Shown here piece by piece: positions 1 through 46,452 of a stretch of 64,000 bases of DNA. The notes under the pieces are model-generated. The model was not told where the DNA came from, ran no database searches, and saw only the letters and a list, made by a program, of their open reading frames with translations. Origin of the DNA: Eleginops maclovinus (lineage: Eukaryota > Chordata > Actinopteri > Perciformes > Eleginopidae); contig NC_086360.1 of NCBI RefSeq assembly GCF_036324505.1, forward strand, positions 12,188,793-12,252,792, in the 5' to 3' direction. The translations under genes were made by a program, and so were the position numbers. Within the stretch, counting starts at the first letter, position 1. The number at the start of each line of letters is the position of its first letter.

Positions 1-1417
1 TTCCACTCATAGATTTATTGTTAAATTATAACCACAGGCGAAGCACCCCAGGGCAAAAATCTTCCTGACTAATTTCAGAATGTGATGTCAGCTTTTAGTT
101 TATTGTCCTTAGCTTACTTGACACTAATTAACGATGCACCAATAAAATGGTGTCTCAGTAACCAAAGAGTGAAGAGCAACAGCTGCCATGGAGTCCAGCC
201 CAGAGAGAGCGACAGAGACACAGGTGCGTTTTATGTATCACTGCAATCAGAAAATGTTGTGCCAGTAAGTCCTTTGCAAGAAAGGTTATTTATAGAAGAA
301 ATTGAATTGTAGAGAAGGGAGGATGCTGCCCGGTACATTTAGCAAAAGGGCGGGGGAGGACAGACACTTGGCCTTGATGAATGCTTTGTTTTCCCCACTG
401 ACGTTTCTTAGTCTGCTTTAACCATCTACCTGCCGTCATCACAGGATTCATCTCCTATACCCGTCTAAGTGCCTTTCTCCCATCTGCTTTTTTATTTGAA
501 CATTTTCCTCTACTCATTAACTTTCCACATCTGTTCCTCTCTCTCCATGCACACATTTGGTTCCCTAAGACTACGCAATTAACTGACTCCTACTGTTGAA
601 CCCAAACATACAACACATGAAAATAAATCTTGGCTCTCGTCAAATAGTGTTCTGGCTTTGAAGAGAATAAAATATGAAAAATTGTACTAATGCTGCACTG
701 AGATGGCGGTGCACTTAATGCCTAACCTTGTGAAACAAATACTATTGGTTAAAAGCTGCTGGAGAGAAATATGCTACTGTCAGGCCTGCTCCTGTGCCAA
801 TTTACTCTCCGAATAATCCTTTCCCCATTTAACAAGTGGACTAAACTTCACCGTTCAAATGTGACACATTGCGTTTTGGCCGACATTCACAGTCGGAGAT
901 GAGTCATTCTGGACAGCGCTGCCAAATCTTCATTAGTGGGTCTTTCTACAAGGTCAGTTGTGCTGATGAGAAGAGGAGGTAAAGGAGAGAGAAAAGAGCC
1001 GGCTGGAGACTGAAAAGGAAAGAAATAAAGGAAGCCGGGCAGACAAGGGCAAGATGTAAATGTGGATGAAGGGTTAAGGGGAGGAAAAGGTCAAAGGCTC
1101 TCTTGTCTGTCCTTCTGATACCTCAAGCAGGAGATGTGATGCACGATGGTGCACAGGCAATCAGTTAATGGGATGGGGGAGAAAGAGGGTTGAAGAGGAA
1201 AGTAGCGATATTCAGGGGGAGGGGAAGGATGCTAGAGAAAGTAAGAAGGGAACATATCGAACAGGCGACTCAGGAGAAGTGATGTTCAATCAAAGTGCCA
1301 TGGTATTTTCAATAAATCTAAATGTAACTGCTTCCATCGTAAAGGCTTTAAATCTCTCTGTCATGTTCAACGTTTGTAACTGTGTTTTTCGTGTTTGCTC
1401 TAAATAAATTAAAAGGA

Positions 1418-1800
1418 AGGCATTTATTTATATTGCACTTATACACAGAGGTATTTCCAAGTGCTTTACAGGCACAGGACAGCATTTTATTTATTTATTT
1501 TTACTTTTACCTTTATCTATCCAGGATAGTTCTCATTGAGATTAACAATCTCTTTTTCAAGAGTGTACTGGCCCAAGATAGGTACAGTAACAGCACAGTT
1601 ACAGACCATTTTAAAACACACATTCACAACACAATCATACAGCAAGTTCAGCCAAAGTATTCACAGACACAGCGGCCTGGTTCAAAATCATTGAAAGTTG
1701 CTTTGAGTCTGTTTAAAGAAACCAGCTCTCTGAGTTTCAGCTCATTTTGCCGCTTTTTCCAAGTCACAGGAGCAGCATAATTAAACGCCCTCTTCCCTAA
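1418..1800 (-). repeat. LINE 3'-tail-like interspersed repeats (probably two adjoining)
   Basis: On the minus strand, 1418-1485 reads GTAAAGCACTTGG...GCAATATAAATAAATG, the form of a LINE 3' end widely scattered in fish genomes. The adjoining 1490-1600 contains AATCTCAATGAGAACTATCC followed by an AAATAAA-rich tail, a second common teleost LINE-tail motif. Family assignment is from memory of these motifs; a RepeatMasker search would settle it. Confidence 0.5.
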
Positions 1801-2145
1801 TTCAGTAAGGACTTTTAGTAAATATAGAAGTATAAAATATTGTAAACCACTCTAAAGGAAGCTGATGCCAACAGTAGGCTGCATAATGGGGATCGTTACA
1901 CACCAAATAAAGACAAAATCATAAGATGATTACTAAAAACTCAAAGAAATAATAAGTTAGTAAGTTCTTATGTGTACAACTAGCAAGCAACAGGTTATCA
2001 TTGTATAACTCATATGCATTTTTTAGTCAATATAATCTGAAAAGCAGAGCAGAACCAAGACATATTCTAAACCTCTCTACTATTCCATGCCATAATTCCT
2101 CAGAGGAAACCAGTGAGATTCTGGAAACACACACACACATACATT

Positions 2146-2330
2146 TAGTTTTTTATAATTTGGTTTGGTTTACTTTTTTCCTAAATAAACATGGTCCTTT
2201 AACATGTGAGTACGACATGTGAATTATTAATTCCTAATTATCCATCTTTGATTTTACCTGGATCAAAATAATCATCCCTAAATGATACAAAACTGAGCAA
2301 CACTAAGCTGAATCATGACATTCATGTGAT

Positions 2331-2333
<3 letters not shown>
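2146..2333. repeat. Duplicated ~190-bp block, copy 1
   Basis: Begins TAGTTTTTTATAATTTGG and ends TTCATGTGATCAAA, running straight into (CA)n. The same block is at 6199-6388 in the same orientation, with about ten differences. It lies in slc25a1 intron 3 and has no coding potential. Confidence 0.9.

Positions 2334-2410
<77 letters not shown>
2334..2410. repeat. (CA)n microsatellite
   Basis: About 38 uninterrupted AC units directly at the 3' border of the duplicated block. Confidence 0.98.
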
Positions 2411-2415
<5 letters not shown>

Positions 2416-2581
2416 AGAGTACAAACACAAGTCTCTATCTCAGTTCCCCTATTGAGACCCTGCCTGTCTTTGAGTGGCATCAACGCTCCGCCTGGCTGGA
2501 CCTGTCTGTTTGATGGACAGACAAGTCCAGCAGGGCTAGTCCCATCATAACCCAAACCTCCCCCTCCCCCTCCCCCTCCCA

Positions 2582-2727
<146 letters not shown>

Positions 2728-3225
2728 AACAATCACAATAAAGAAAGAAAGAAAGAACAGAGAAGGAGCGAAATAATGAAATGGGGAACAAAGAACTGTG
2801 GCAATAAAAGCGTCTGACTTATTTTTGTGCAACATGTGTGTGAGCAGACAGGCACAGCAATGTGCTCCCCTGTCTGAAGATAAATGTCATTGCTGTAAGA
2901 GAATAATGTAATTATACTGAAGGCTAGTTTGGCATTTATGCCTTGCATTGTGGGTAATGGACCAGAATAATTGGAATGTGTGAGTTAGTGTTTCCAGGTA
3001 AAAGATCACAACAGCACAGCTAAAAGTGCTCATTTTATTCCAGCCTTTACTGCACACATATTTATTAGATCATACATAAATGTAATAAAATATGGGTTTT
3101 ATAATTTAAGCTACTCTACATAGGTAGAAATTTATGTCGCAAATTTAACCAAGTGACTACTGTATATATTTATTGTAAATGTGCTAAAGTAAATATTTCA
3201 GAAACCTTTTAGTTATTTCACTCAC

Positions 3226-38332
<35,107 letters not shown>

Positions 38333-39528
38333 GACTGCAGGATTTCTCTTTCAAAACAATCCGTGAGGAAGGAAAGGGGAAGGGGACAACCGGAAAAATA
38401 GAGGTGATCTTGTTCTGTTTGTGCCCTAAACGTCCCAAAAAGTCAAATCCGATGGGCAGTAGTAGGTGTTCTGGTGTGTTGCTTTGGTATCACACGAATC
38501 TAGTGACTGCTCCCATTCAGTAGCCCCCCTACAGCAGTCCTGAATCAAAAACTCCGCACCTCCGCCAAGAAAACTAGTCCTCCTCTTCAAGTAGTGTGTG
38601 ATCCAGTTCCTTCAAGAGCATTGTAAGGAAAGGGGGCTGTGCTAAAGAGCCATGCTGACTCATTGTAAGTGATGACTTCTCGTGAGCTCCCTGTGTCGTA
38701 AATTCCTTTATTTTCTCTAAGCTGTCAATGCAAGTGGTCGGATGTGCAGTGTGTACCCCTCCGCCGCAGCCCCTTCCCCCTTCCTGCCCACCAACTTCAA
38801 AATCAGGGCTCGTGACAAAACGCCCCACCTTTGCATGATTTCTTTACAATTATCCTCGCATCTTTTCAAGTAAAAATGTGTTTATGTACAGATGACTCAA
38901 CCTGGGCTTTTTCCCATTGAACTGAAACAGCATCTTTTTGACTATACAGAAACTCTACTATCATCATCAGGTTGTGCACAGTGAATGTGCTATGTGGTTT
39001 TAAACAAACACCTAATGCCCTTAATATGCTATTTTGACAAAATGTGTATGTCATTGCAAAATGTTGAATGCTTAAGGGGATTTTGCATGTAGGAAATGCA
39101 AAACAGAAAATCATTTAGTGTTTTAAACTAATTTTATCATCTAGACCTGTCAGCTGTTTGGGGTTGGTCTAAAAAATACTTCCTTTTAAATCAATGAACA
39201 AAGGCCTTTAGATTCCTGATGTGTGTCAGCATTACACACGGGATGTGGACAGGATCTGACCAACACAATACAGTTTTAACTTCCACTTATTAAATGTCAA
39301 CCTGTTCTGCCCATTTATACAAAACCTTTGGTGTGGCACAGCAAGATTAATTCACCTGGTTGAGTATAGATAGTTGATCTTTTCAATACACAGAATGTTT
39401 TATAATGTAAAAAACAACATATCATTCCCAGTAGATTTGAATATTTCTATAAATCTATCAAAGTAGTTAAATTATGTCCTCATGACATTGCAGTTATAAT
39501 TCTATATTTTTTAATAAATGTTCTTACT

Positions 39529-39700
39529 TGGGGCTACCCGGTGGCTTTACCATGCTCGCTATGTAATTGAAATGTCCTGTCAGGGATCTTTGCTGCATGG
39601 CATCCCCCACCTCCTTCTCCCCATTCATTTCCTGTCACCCCTCTACTGGCACTACCTCATAAAGGCAAAAATGCCTAAAAGTGTTTTTTTTTTTTTTAAA
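39529..39700 (+). mobile_element. tRNA-derived SINE (GGGGCTACCCGGTGGC type), 5' part degraded
   Basis: Starts GGGGCTACCCGGTGGCTTTA, as a tRNA-like SINE head does, and continues with TTTGCTGCATGGCATCCCCC and CCATTCATTTCCTGTCACCC, the conserved body of a SINE abundant in spiny-rayed fishes, then an AAAGGCAAAAATGCC end and a T-run. The B-box region appears deleted or mutated. Confidence 0.65.
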
Positions 39701-40384
39701 CCTAAGCTTATTTGTTACTAAGTCTCAGTTAACAAATAAAAAACTCCCTCTTAATTTAAAGTGATTTTGCTATGTATGGTGAACTGCTACATGTTGCAAA
39801 TCACACACATTTTCTGGGTTCAGAATCCTGAGGATACATTTGTTTTTCATCCCAGCAGTAATCCTGAACAGAGCTTCAACATGGTTTACACCCACCTGCC
39901 AAATCACCCTGGCTCCAGGAAGTTATTTCGTACGCATTTACACACAGCGGCCTATGTAAATACAGCCAAATGTCGAACGAGCCTCTACAATTTCAGCCTG
40001 TATTCCAATCTACCGATCTAATATGATGAGAAAACTATGTGCTTTTATGGTTTAATAAAAAGGTACATTCTAAAAGACATACAATGCCCTTTCCTGTAAG
40101 TAATATCATGACTATGGACATTATAGCCATAATTTAGCCCTTTGTTTGCCCAGTTAATGAGCTGATACCACTCTAAAACATATTTCGGACTTAACTCTAT
40201 ATCTCGAAGATATGTTTATAAAGTTGTTGTTTTGACAGTTTTTGTTGTCATGCACACAGAACTCTGTTGTTTGCTGACAGGCCCAAGATTTATGGTTTGG
40301 CCACAGAAATGGTGGTTTCACCCTGACAGGAAGCAGGTGTTACAAACAATGTCTGGTCAGTGCCACTGGAAGGAAGAACACAGA

Positions 40385-40517
<133 letters not shown>

Positions 40518-41501
40518 CTCCTTGATTCTTAGTTAAAACCACAAACCCTGCGCTCACCACACTGACCTTCAGTGACACGGCTGGACAGCGGTGGAGGTTT
40601 GAATCTACTGAAAGGACTTAATTAAACACTTAATCTGTTCTGTTGCTGCAGTATTTTGGTCTTTCATATAAAATTCAAATTTATCAAGCAGAATATTTTA
40701 TATTGTGTATTATTTGTGATATGTCTTTTCTACTGTAAATATGTTTATATTTGCTGTTTATTGTGAATGGTCCAGGTTAACTGGCTTTTACTGGTCAGTA
40801 AAAACTGCGAAACTGTGGTAAAAGAAAAACAAGAAAAACAACATCTACCAGTTTCATTTTATCTTTGTATTGAGCAATATCTACAACACCACTTCCAAAG
40901 AGAAAAATGTAATATATCACACAATTAAAAAGTCATCAAACTAAACTTGGGGAAAAGACTGCTGTAATAAAATTGACTGATTAATGGTTATCAACAGTTC
41001 ATCACACACGACCACCGTAATAATGGAATTGAGCAGGATGCACAAAGGGAAGAGTTAAGCTGCAACCTGGGAGGGAATGTGATGTGGTTTAGCCTCACAT
41101 TACACAGCAGAAATATACTGCAATGTTGGAAAGGTGATTTAAATAGTGACACATGTTTCCTTTCACTGAAAAAAAAACATGTCCAATTGTTCCTAAAGTT
41201 ATGATAACACAAGGAATTCACTTTGCCAACCTACAGAACGTTTTCTGTGAGGTTAACCTGTTCTTACATCATGCAGAAGCTGAGTCTACTTTCTGGAAAT
41301 AATGTTGGTGAAATATGATATCCCCTTGTGTTTCAGTGCATTACAAATAGGCATTGTCTGATTCTATCTAGCGGTACTTTAGCTGATTTCATTGAGAATT
41401 AATACACACGTGATATAAAATGTACCTACATCATCTATCAAACTGTACAATTATCATTATAACTCTGAATACAACCTGACAGAAGCTCCAAATGTGTGGT
41501 T

Positions 41502-42367
41502 TTAAGGGCGTTCAGTGTGGGTTAAATAGGTTGTGTGCTTGGCCTGGCTCTTGCTGTCGATCAGAAGCAGCTGGTTATTCTTGTGGTGAGAAATCATCTC
41601 GTCGAGGGAGTTGAATATCTGAGAGAGAGACAGCAAGATAAATGGAGAGATCAAAAGCCTCAAATTCTTCCAGAACCCTGCTTTCTTTATGTTTTCTACT
41701 GTCTGTTTCTTTTGACTGCTCACTCTCCTCTCTTAAATTTAATTTGCCATCACCTCTTCGTTCTTCTTGCCCTCTTTTCCAAGGGCATAACCTTGTGTCT
41801 CCCCCAGGAAGCGGACCGGAACGTTGTACACCTTTTGCTGGTAGAGCACAGCGAGGGTGTACGGCTGCCGGGTGCTCTGAGCTGAGCTGTGTCGAATAAG
41901 AAAGGCACCGTCCTACAATCAGGACAAAGAAAAGGGAAAATCCAAGCAAAATGTACATATCACAATGCTGGATGGACAAAGAATTGAGGGTGATATAAAA
42001 AGATTGTTCATATTTTCCAGAGTAAGTAGTTGAAATGGGAAATAATTCACCTTCAAAGAGGCCCTGAAGGTGCGTGACTCATGTTTGGCTTTTATTTGAG
42101 CGTCATCAAAAATATGCACATGAACACGCATCAAATTTCCCCAATATCTGTGCTACACCCTTGCCTTAAGCCCTTGTTTTAGCTCAGTTGAAAGAAATAG
42201 TAATTATGTTTGAAATGACGAATGAATCAACTCCCTAAAACCATTAAATGGGAAAAAACACATTTCATCTCCACATTAAATTAAACAGTCTGGTTTACCT
42301 TGCTGACCCTCAGAAGGAGATCCTCGGCTGTCTTTCTGTTGCAATCTCCAGCAAACCATTCTTTATC
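41502..42367 (-). CDS. SH2 domain exons of the adaptor
   Basis: Three exons (42299-42367, 41754-41912, 41502-41618). The domain opens DKEWFAGDCNRKTAEDLL, contains DGAFLIRHSS with the phosphotyrosine-binding arginine of the FL(V/I)R motif, then QPYTLAVLYQQKVYNVPVRF and the closing QLLLIDSK. The TAA stop is at 41504-41502. The domain sits at the extreme C-terminus, as in all SLP-76 relatives. Confidence 0.92.
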
Positions 42368-45300
42368 CTGTAAAATCAAATAGTCAACAATAAGAAATCA
42401 GTCCTCACTATTTTGTGTTTGATTTTTTGTGTGCATCGATAACTTACCTCATTCCCAGACTGTTTGGTTGCCCTCATGCCACCATAGGAGACTTCAAATA
42501 AACAGACAACATGTTGTGTATTTTCACAGGTTTAGTTTATCCATACTCACCAACATGTTAAAATAGATGTAAAGTATAACCCATGCAATGTTTAGAATTC
42601 TTCAAATATATATGCAAACCCCAAATGATCATAGTCATTTCTAAGGAATTTAAAAGCACTTACCCACAGGCTTAGTGCCTGGCATCAATGCATTCAAAAG
42701 GCTAGAATAAAGACAAGAAATCTCATGTTAAACACTGAATTTAATAATGCTTTATGTGTACACTTTCAGGTTGGATCATCAGCAGAAACAAGCTGGAAAT
42801 CAATGTCAATCCTTGCTTTTTAATGTTCAACTTGTGTTTCATATGGCTCTGAAATTACTTTGCCGATTTCACCTCTTACCTGGGTTTTGCTTCCTTCAGA
42901 TGTGATGGCAGAGGGGGCTTCACACCCAAGGTGGGTAAAGGGAGTTTGGTAGGAAATGTGACTCGTCTTGCTTCAACTGGAGGAGTTATAGAGACAACAT
43001 GTGTTCATCCCTGTCATAAGTATTTATTTTGTATTTAGATTGTATTGATTAGTGGTTCACAATTATAGAAATGTTGGTCTTTACTTGTATTTGAGTCATT
43101 TAAGGATGGCAGGAATGGATTCTGAAAGAAGGGAAATAAAAAGTTTCTGCTGTGTTATTCTGATGAGTTTCATTTCCTATGTAGGAAATTGAAAAAGAGT
43201 AAGAATGAAAACTTCCATTTCTGATTCAGCCTCTATCTTGACATTCTTACTTTAAATAGGGACAGAGCTTAGCATAAGGGAATGATAAAACTAAGCACTG
43301 AGAGGAATAGACACTCACAGACTGAGCCCTGGGAACTGGTGGCTTCATCCTGCGGATAGAGAGGATGTTCATTAATACCACTAACATTATCTGCTACATT
43401 TGCATTTCACTGCAAAAACACAGCAGCATTAATGCCTGAGGTGACAGGTAGTATGGAACCATGCAGACATATTGTAAAATTGGTTGATGCAAATCATCAG
43501 AAGCAGGTTGAAAGCTGCTTTGAGTGCACTGACATGGGTATTGGAGAAGGCATGAGTGCTGTCATGAGAGATGGAAGCCCACGAGGGGGAGGAGGGCACG
43601 CTGAGGAGCAGGAGGAAAGGAAATTATAATATTTATTATACTTTTCATCACCTGGAAAAGAAATACAAAGTCTTATCATCACTCAAAGACCAAAAACAGT
43701 ACATACAAACTTAAAGTACAGAGCAATTTCTTGTGAAGTGTGGTGCGACCTACCAGCTGTCGGATCTAAATACAGCTCTTCATTGTCCTCCTGAAACACA
43801 AAATTACAAATTCATAAAACATAGTATTCATCTATACACATGGAATAATGATTTGGATAGGCATTCCTGTTGAAGCCCGGTGCTAAACCATACACAGCTC
43901 ATGCAAAGCCCTGAATTCAGGCCTGTGATCAGTCGTGCTTTACACTATCTGACTCATTTGAAGCTATGTGGCTGTTTACAGTCATTTTCATGTCTACAGC
44001 AGGGCCATTCCTACCCACAAAATCGTACACAGCCGTGGAAAAAATTAAGTGACCATTTAAAAAAAAAAAAGTATTCTATAAACTACTGACAATGTTTCTT
44101 TGTGTTGAAATTCAACACACACTGGAATGGTTGCCCTACATGTAGAGATAAAGATTTAAGAAAAAAATTGGAGTGGTCTTAATTTTTTTACGGAGCTTTA
44201 TATGGCTTTTTGCTGCCTCTTCCTTATGTATTAATGTTTTAGACAGGGATGATAAATGTCTTATATTACCTGATCTTCATTTGGATCCAGATACACATCT
44301 GAAATGCAGGTGGGGGATTAATGCAATGTAAAGAAAACATCTTTAAGACCAAAGCAAAGAATCTCAGACAGTTTGCTTTTGACCTTTGCACAACTGGGCA
44401 AAGCCAGAGGCTGTGAAAATAATCTACTACTGGGATGACACAACATTCCACATCTTGATAATATACTGATTTTTGGCAACATTTTCTATTCAAAGTTATG
44501 TTTTATTTGGTTATCTTTCGGATCTGATCTGAGATCAGTTTGCTAATACAGCCCAGTCTCAGAGTGCAGCTCAACAGCCCAACAGCAGGTTACACGCTCT
44601 TCTTTGTTTCAGTCACACCGTCAATCTCCTCTGAACTACCCATAAGTTTACTTATACTGTTTTATTACAAACAAGCAAACCGTTGCTGCTGGAAACATTA
44701 AACATTGATTGTGCGGCTTAAGATTTGCTTTGGGAAGATGGATGAACAGGTGGGCAGAAGAGGAAATGCAAAATCTGTCATAGAGTGGGTTGACTGTTCC
44801 TGTAGCTAGCACATGACTAATAAAAAAACGAATAATGTATTTATATATACGGTTGACATATTACATGATTGACATTTACCCTCTCCTCATTCAACATACA
44901 TTAACAGACGGATAAATAACTTCTATGAAAGGCTTTGTCTGTGTAGAAGTGATCACCTTCGTCTTTGGGTTCTGGAGGAGGCCCCTTTGTCTTTCTTCCA
45001 GGCTTGTCATTTCTGTCTACCTCAGGAGCTGAAGACATAGGTTCAAGATTGGAATAGAGGTGGGTTATAAAATGAATAAAGCACCAGATGCATGTTTGTG
45101 AACAGCTAAATAATACAGATGAATGACTAACGTTTCTTGGTTTTGGTATCATGGAAGAAATCCTCAGTGCGTTGTTGAGGTTTCTGAATGACAGAGCATT
45201 ATTTAAATGAAAAGAAATGCAGACTCTTTAAACATGTTGTCATGGTCTTGATGGATTCAGAGACACAGACACAGACTTCCAGGACACTGATATGTTCTTA

Positions 45301-46452
45301 CTGAGGGTTTGCCTGGCCTGGGTGGAGGAGCAGCCTTCCTCTGTGGTGGTGGAGGAGGAGGAGGCGATGTCCTCTCTGCAAAGAGTAACAGAATTTTAAC
45401 AGGCCTATCAGATCTTTTTAAGACCCTAACCCTATTTGAATTAATGTGTGAGTGTGTTTACCCAGATAAACATTCTCCTCCACTTGTGTCTGTGGGACTT
45501 TCACAGGCGAAAGCTCACACGGAGGCGCTTCATACATGTCACAATCCTCATCATCCTGCCATTAGAAAATGTAAAGTGGTGCATTTTTAAAAATACTCAT
45601 CACCACAATTATACTGAGAATATAAGTATCACGTTTTAGTTCTATTAAACTGTAGCAGGAATGCAAGCCTTTATTTCTCATTTTACAGTAGACCTAAAAC
45701 ATGCATGCAACAGTAAGGTATCTCTCTACAGAAAGAAGCAACAGTGCTTAAGACAAATGTCATAACTATAGATTGAGAATGATGAAACATGTTTTATAAA
45801 GCAGCCACAAGCTTGATGTCTTTCTACTCACAAACTCATCCTGCGGCCAACCAAACACTGAACTGTCCTCTGTGAGAAAAAATGAAAAACATGTTAAACT
45901 TAGAAAAAAAGTCTGTCATCCAGTGAGGAAACAAAGACAGGAGAAATCCAAACTATTTTCCCTTTATTCATCAGTGTGGTCAAATCTCACCTTCCCTTTT
46001 GGGTGGAGTTGGAGGTACCCTGTGTCCGAGGGAGAGAGGACAGGTAAGATGGTGCAGTCATTTTATTTCATGCATAAACAGCAACACGGCTGGGTTTTAA
46101 AAAACAGCAACAATACTTACAGGTTCTTCAGTTTTCCAAAGAAGCTCTGAAAACAGATAAACCTCAAATAAGTGTCCAAAGAATTAACAGAGGCAAAATA
46201 AACTTCACTACATGCCTGGCTGGTAGTATTTACTTTAGTAATCAATTCGCTTCATCATCCTGACTCAGAGGCTGCTTTATTTAGTAAGCAAGATCATTTA
46301 GAATAGTAAAAACACCCAAAGTACTAGGTAACACATACTGTATTGTATTTATTATTATTGAATTTCCTCATTAGGAATTGTATCTCTGTGACTTTTGGTT
46401 GTAGCTACAGTCTACTCACGATGGCTGTTTTGAAGCAGAGAATCATGAACAT
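41502..46452 (-). CDS. SLP-76-family SH2 adaptor, BLNK/SH2D6-like (about 380 aa)
   Basis: A cytosolic scaffold of the SLP-76/BLNK/CLNK/SH2D6 family, which links immune-receptor or Src/Syk-type kinases to PLC-gamma, Vav, Nck and Grb2. Exons read: 46420-46452, 46121-46146, 45991-46019, 45832-45869, 45462-45555, 45302-45375, 45132-45183, 44957-45028, 44270-44298, 43754-43790, one uncertain, 43319-43349, 43085-43121, 42880-42976, 42664-42701, 42448-42491, 42299-42367, 41754-41912, 41502-41618. All phases agree if one exon of length 3n+1 joins 43754 to 43349; candidates are 43534-43600 (proline-rich) or a 10-base microexon near 43635. Order: acidic/Tyr N-terminal part, proline-rich middle, C-terminal SH2 ending THTERP. 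QPYTLAVL, YNVPVRF and YALGKEGK favour BLNK or SH2D6 over LCP2. Start codon is uncertain. Confidence 0.8.
42448..46146 (-). CDS. Adaptor central exons: tyrosine and proline motifs
   Basis: Small exons (26-97 bases) encode SFFGKLKNL, VPPTPPKRE, an acidic DDEDCDMYEAPPCE, VYLE, a run of seven prolines followed by QRKAAPPPRPGKPS, VYLDPNEDQ and EDNEELYLDP, then KPPVPRAQS and VTFPTKLPLPTLG. The YxxP/YLDP sites are typical docking sites once phosphorylated; the PxxP runs suit SH3 partners. Several junctions split codons, which supports the exon calls because the reading frame is kept throughout. Confidence 0.75.
44033..44194. mobile_element. MITE-like element with ~20-bp terminal inverted repeats
   Basis: The left end CCGTGGAAAAAATTAAGTGA and the right end read in reverse (CCGTAAAAAAATTAAGACCA) match with small gaps. 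The ~120-base interior is AT-rich and non-coding. It lies in an intron of the SH2 adaptor gene. Confidence 0.6.
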
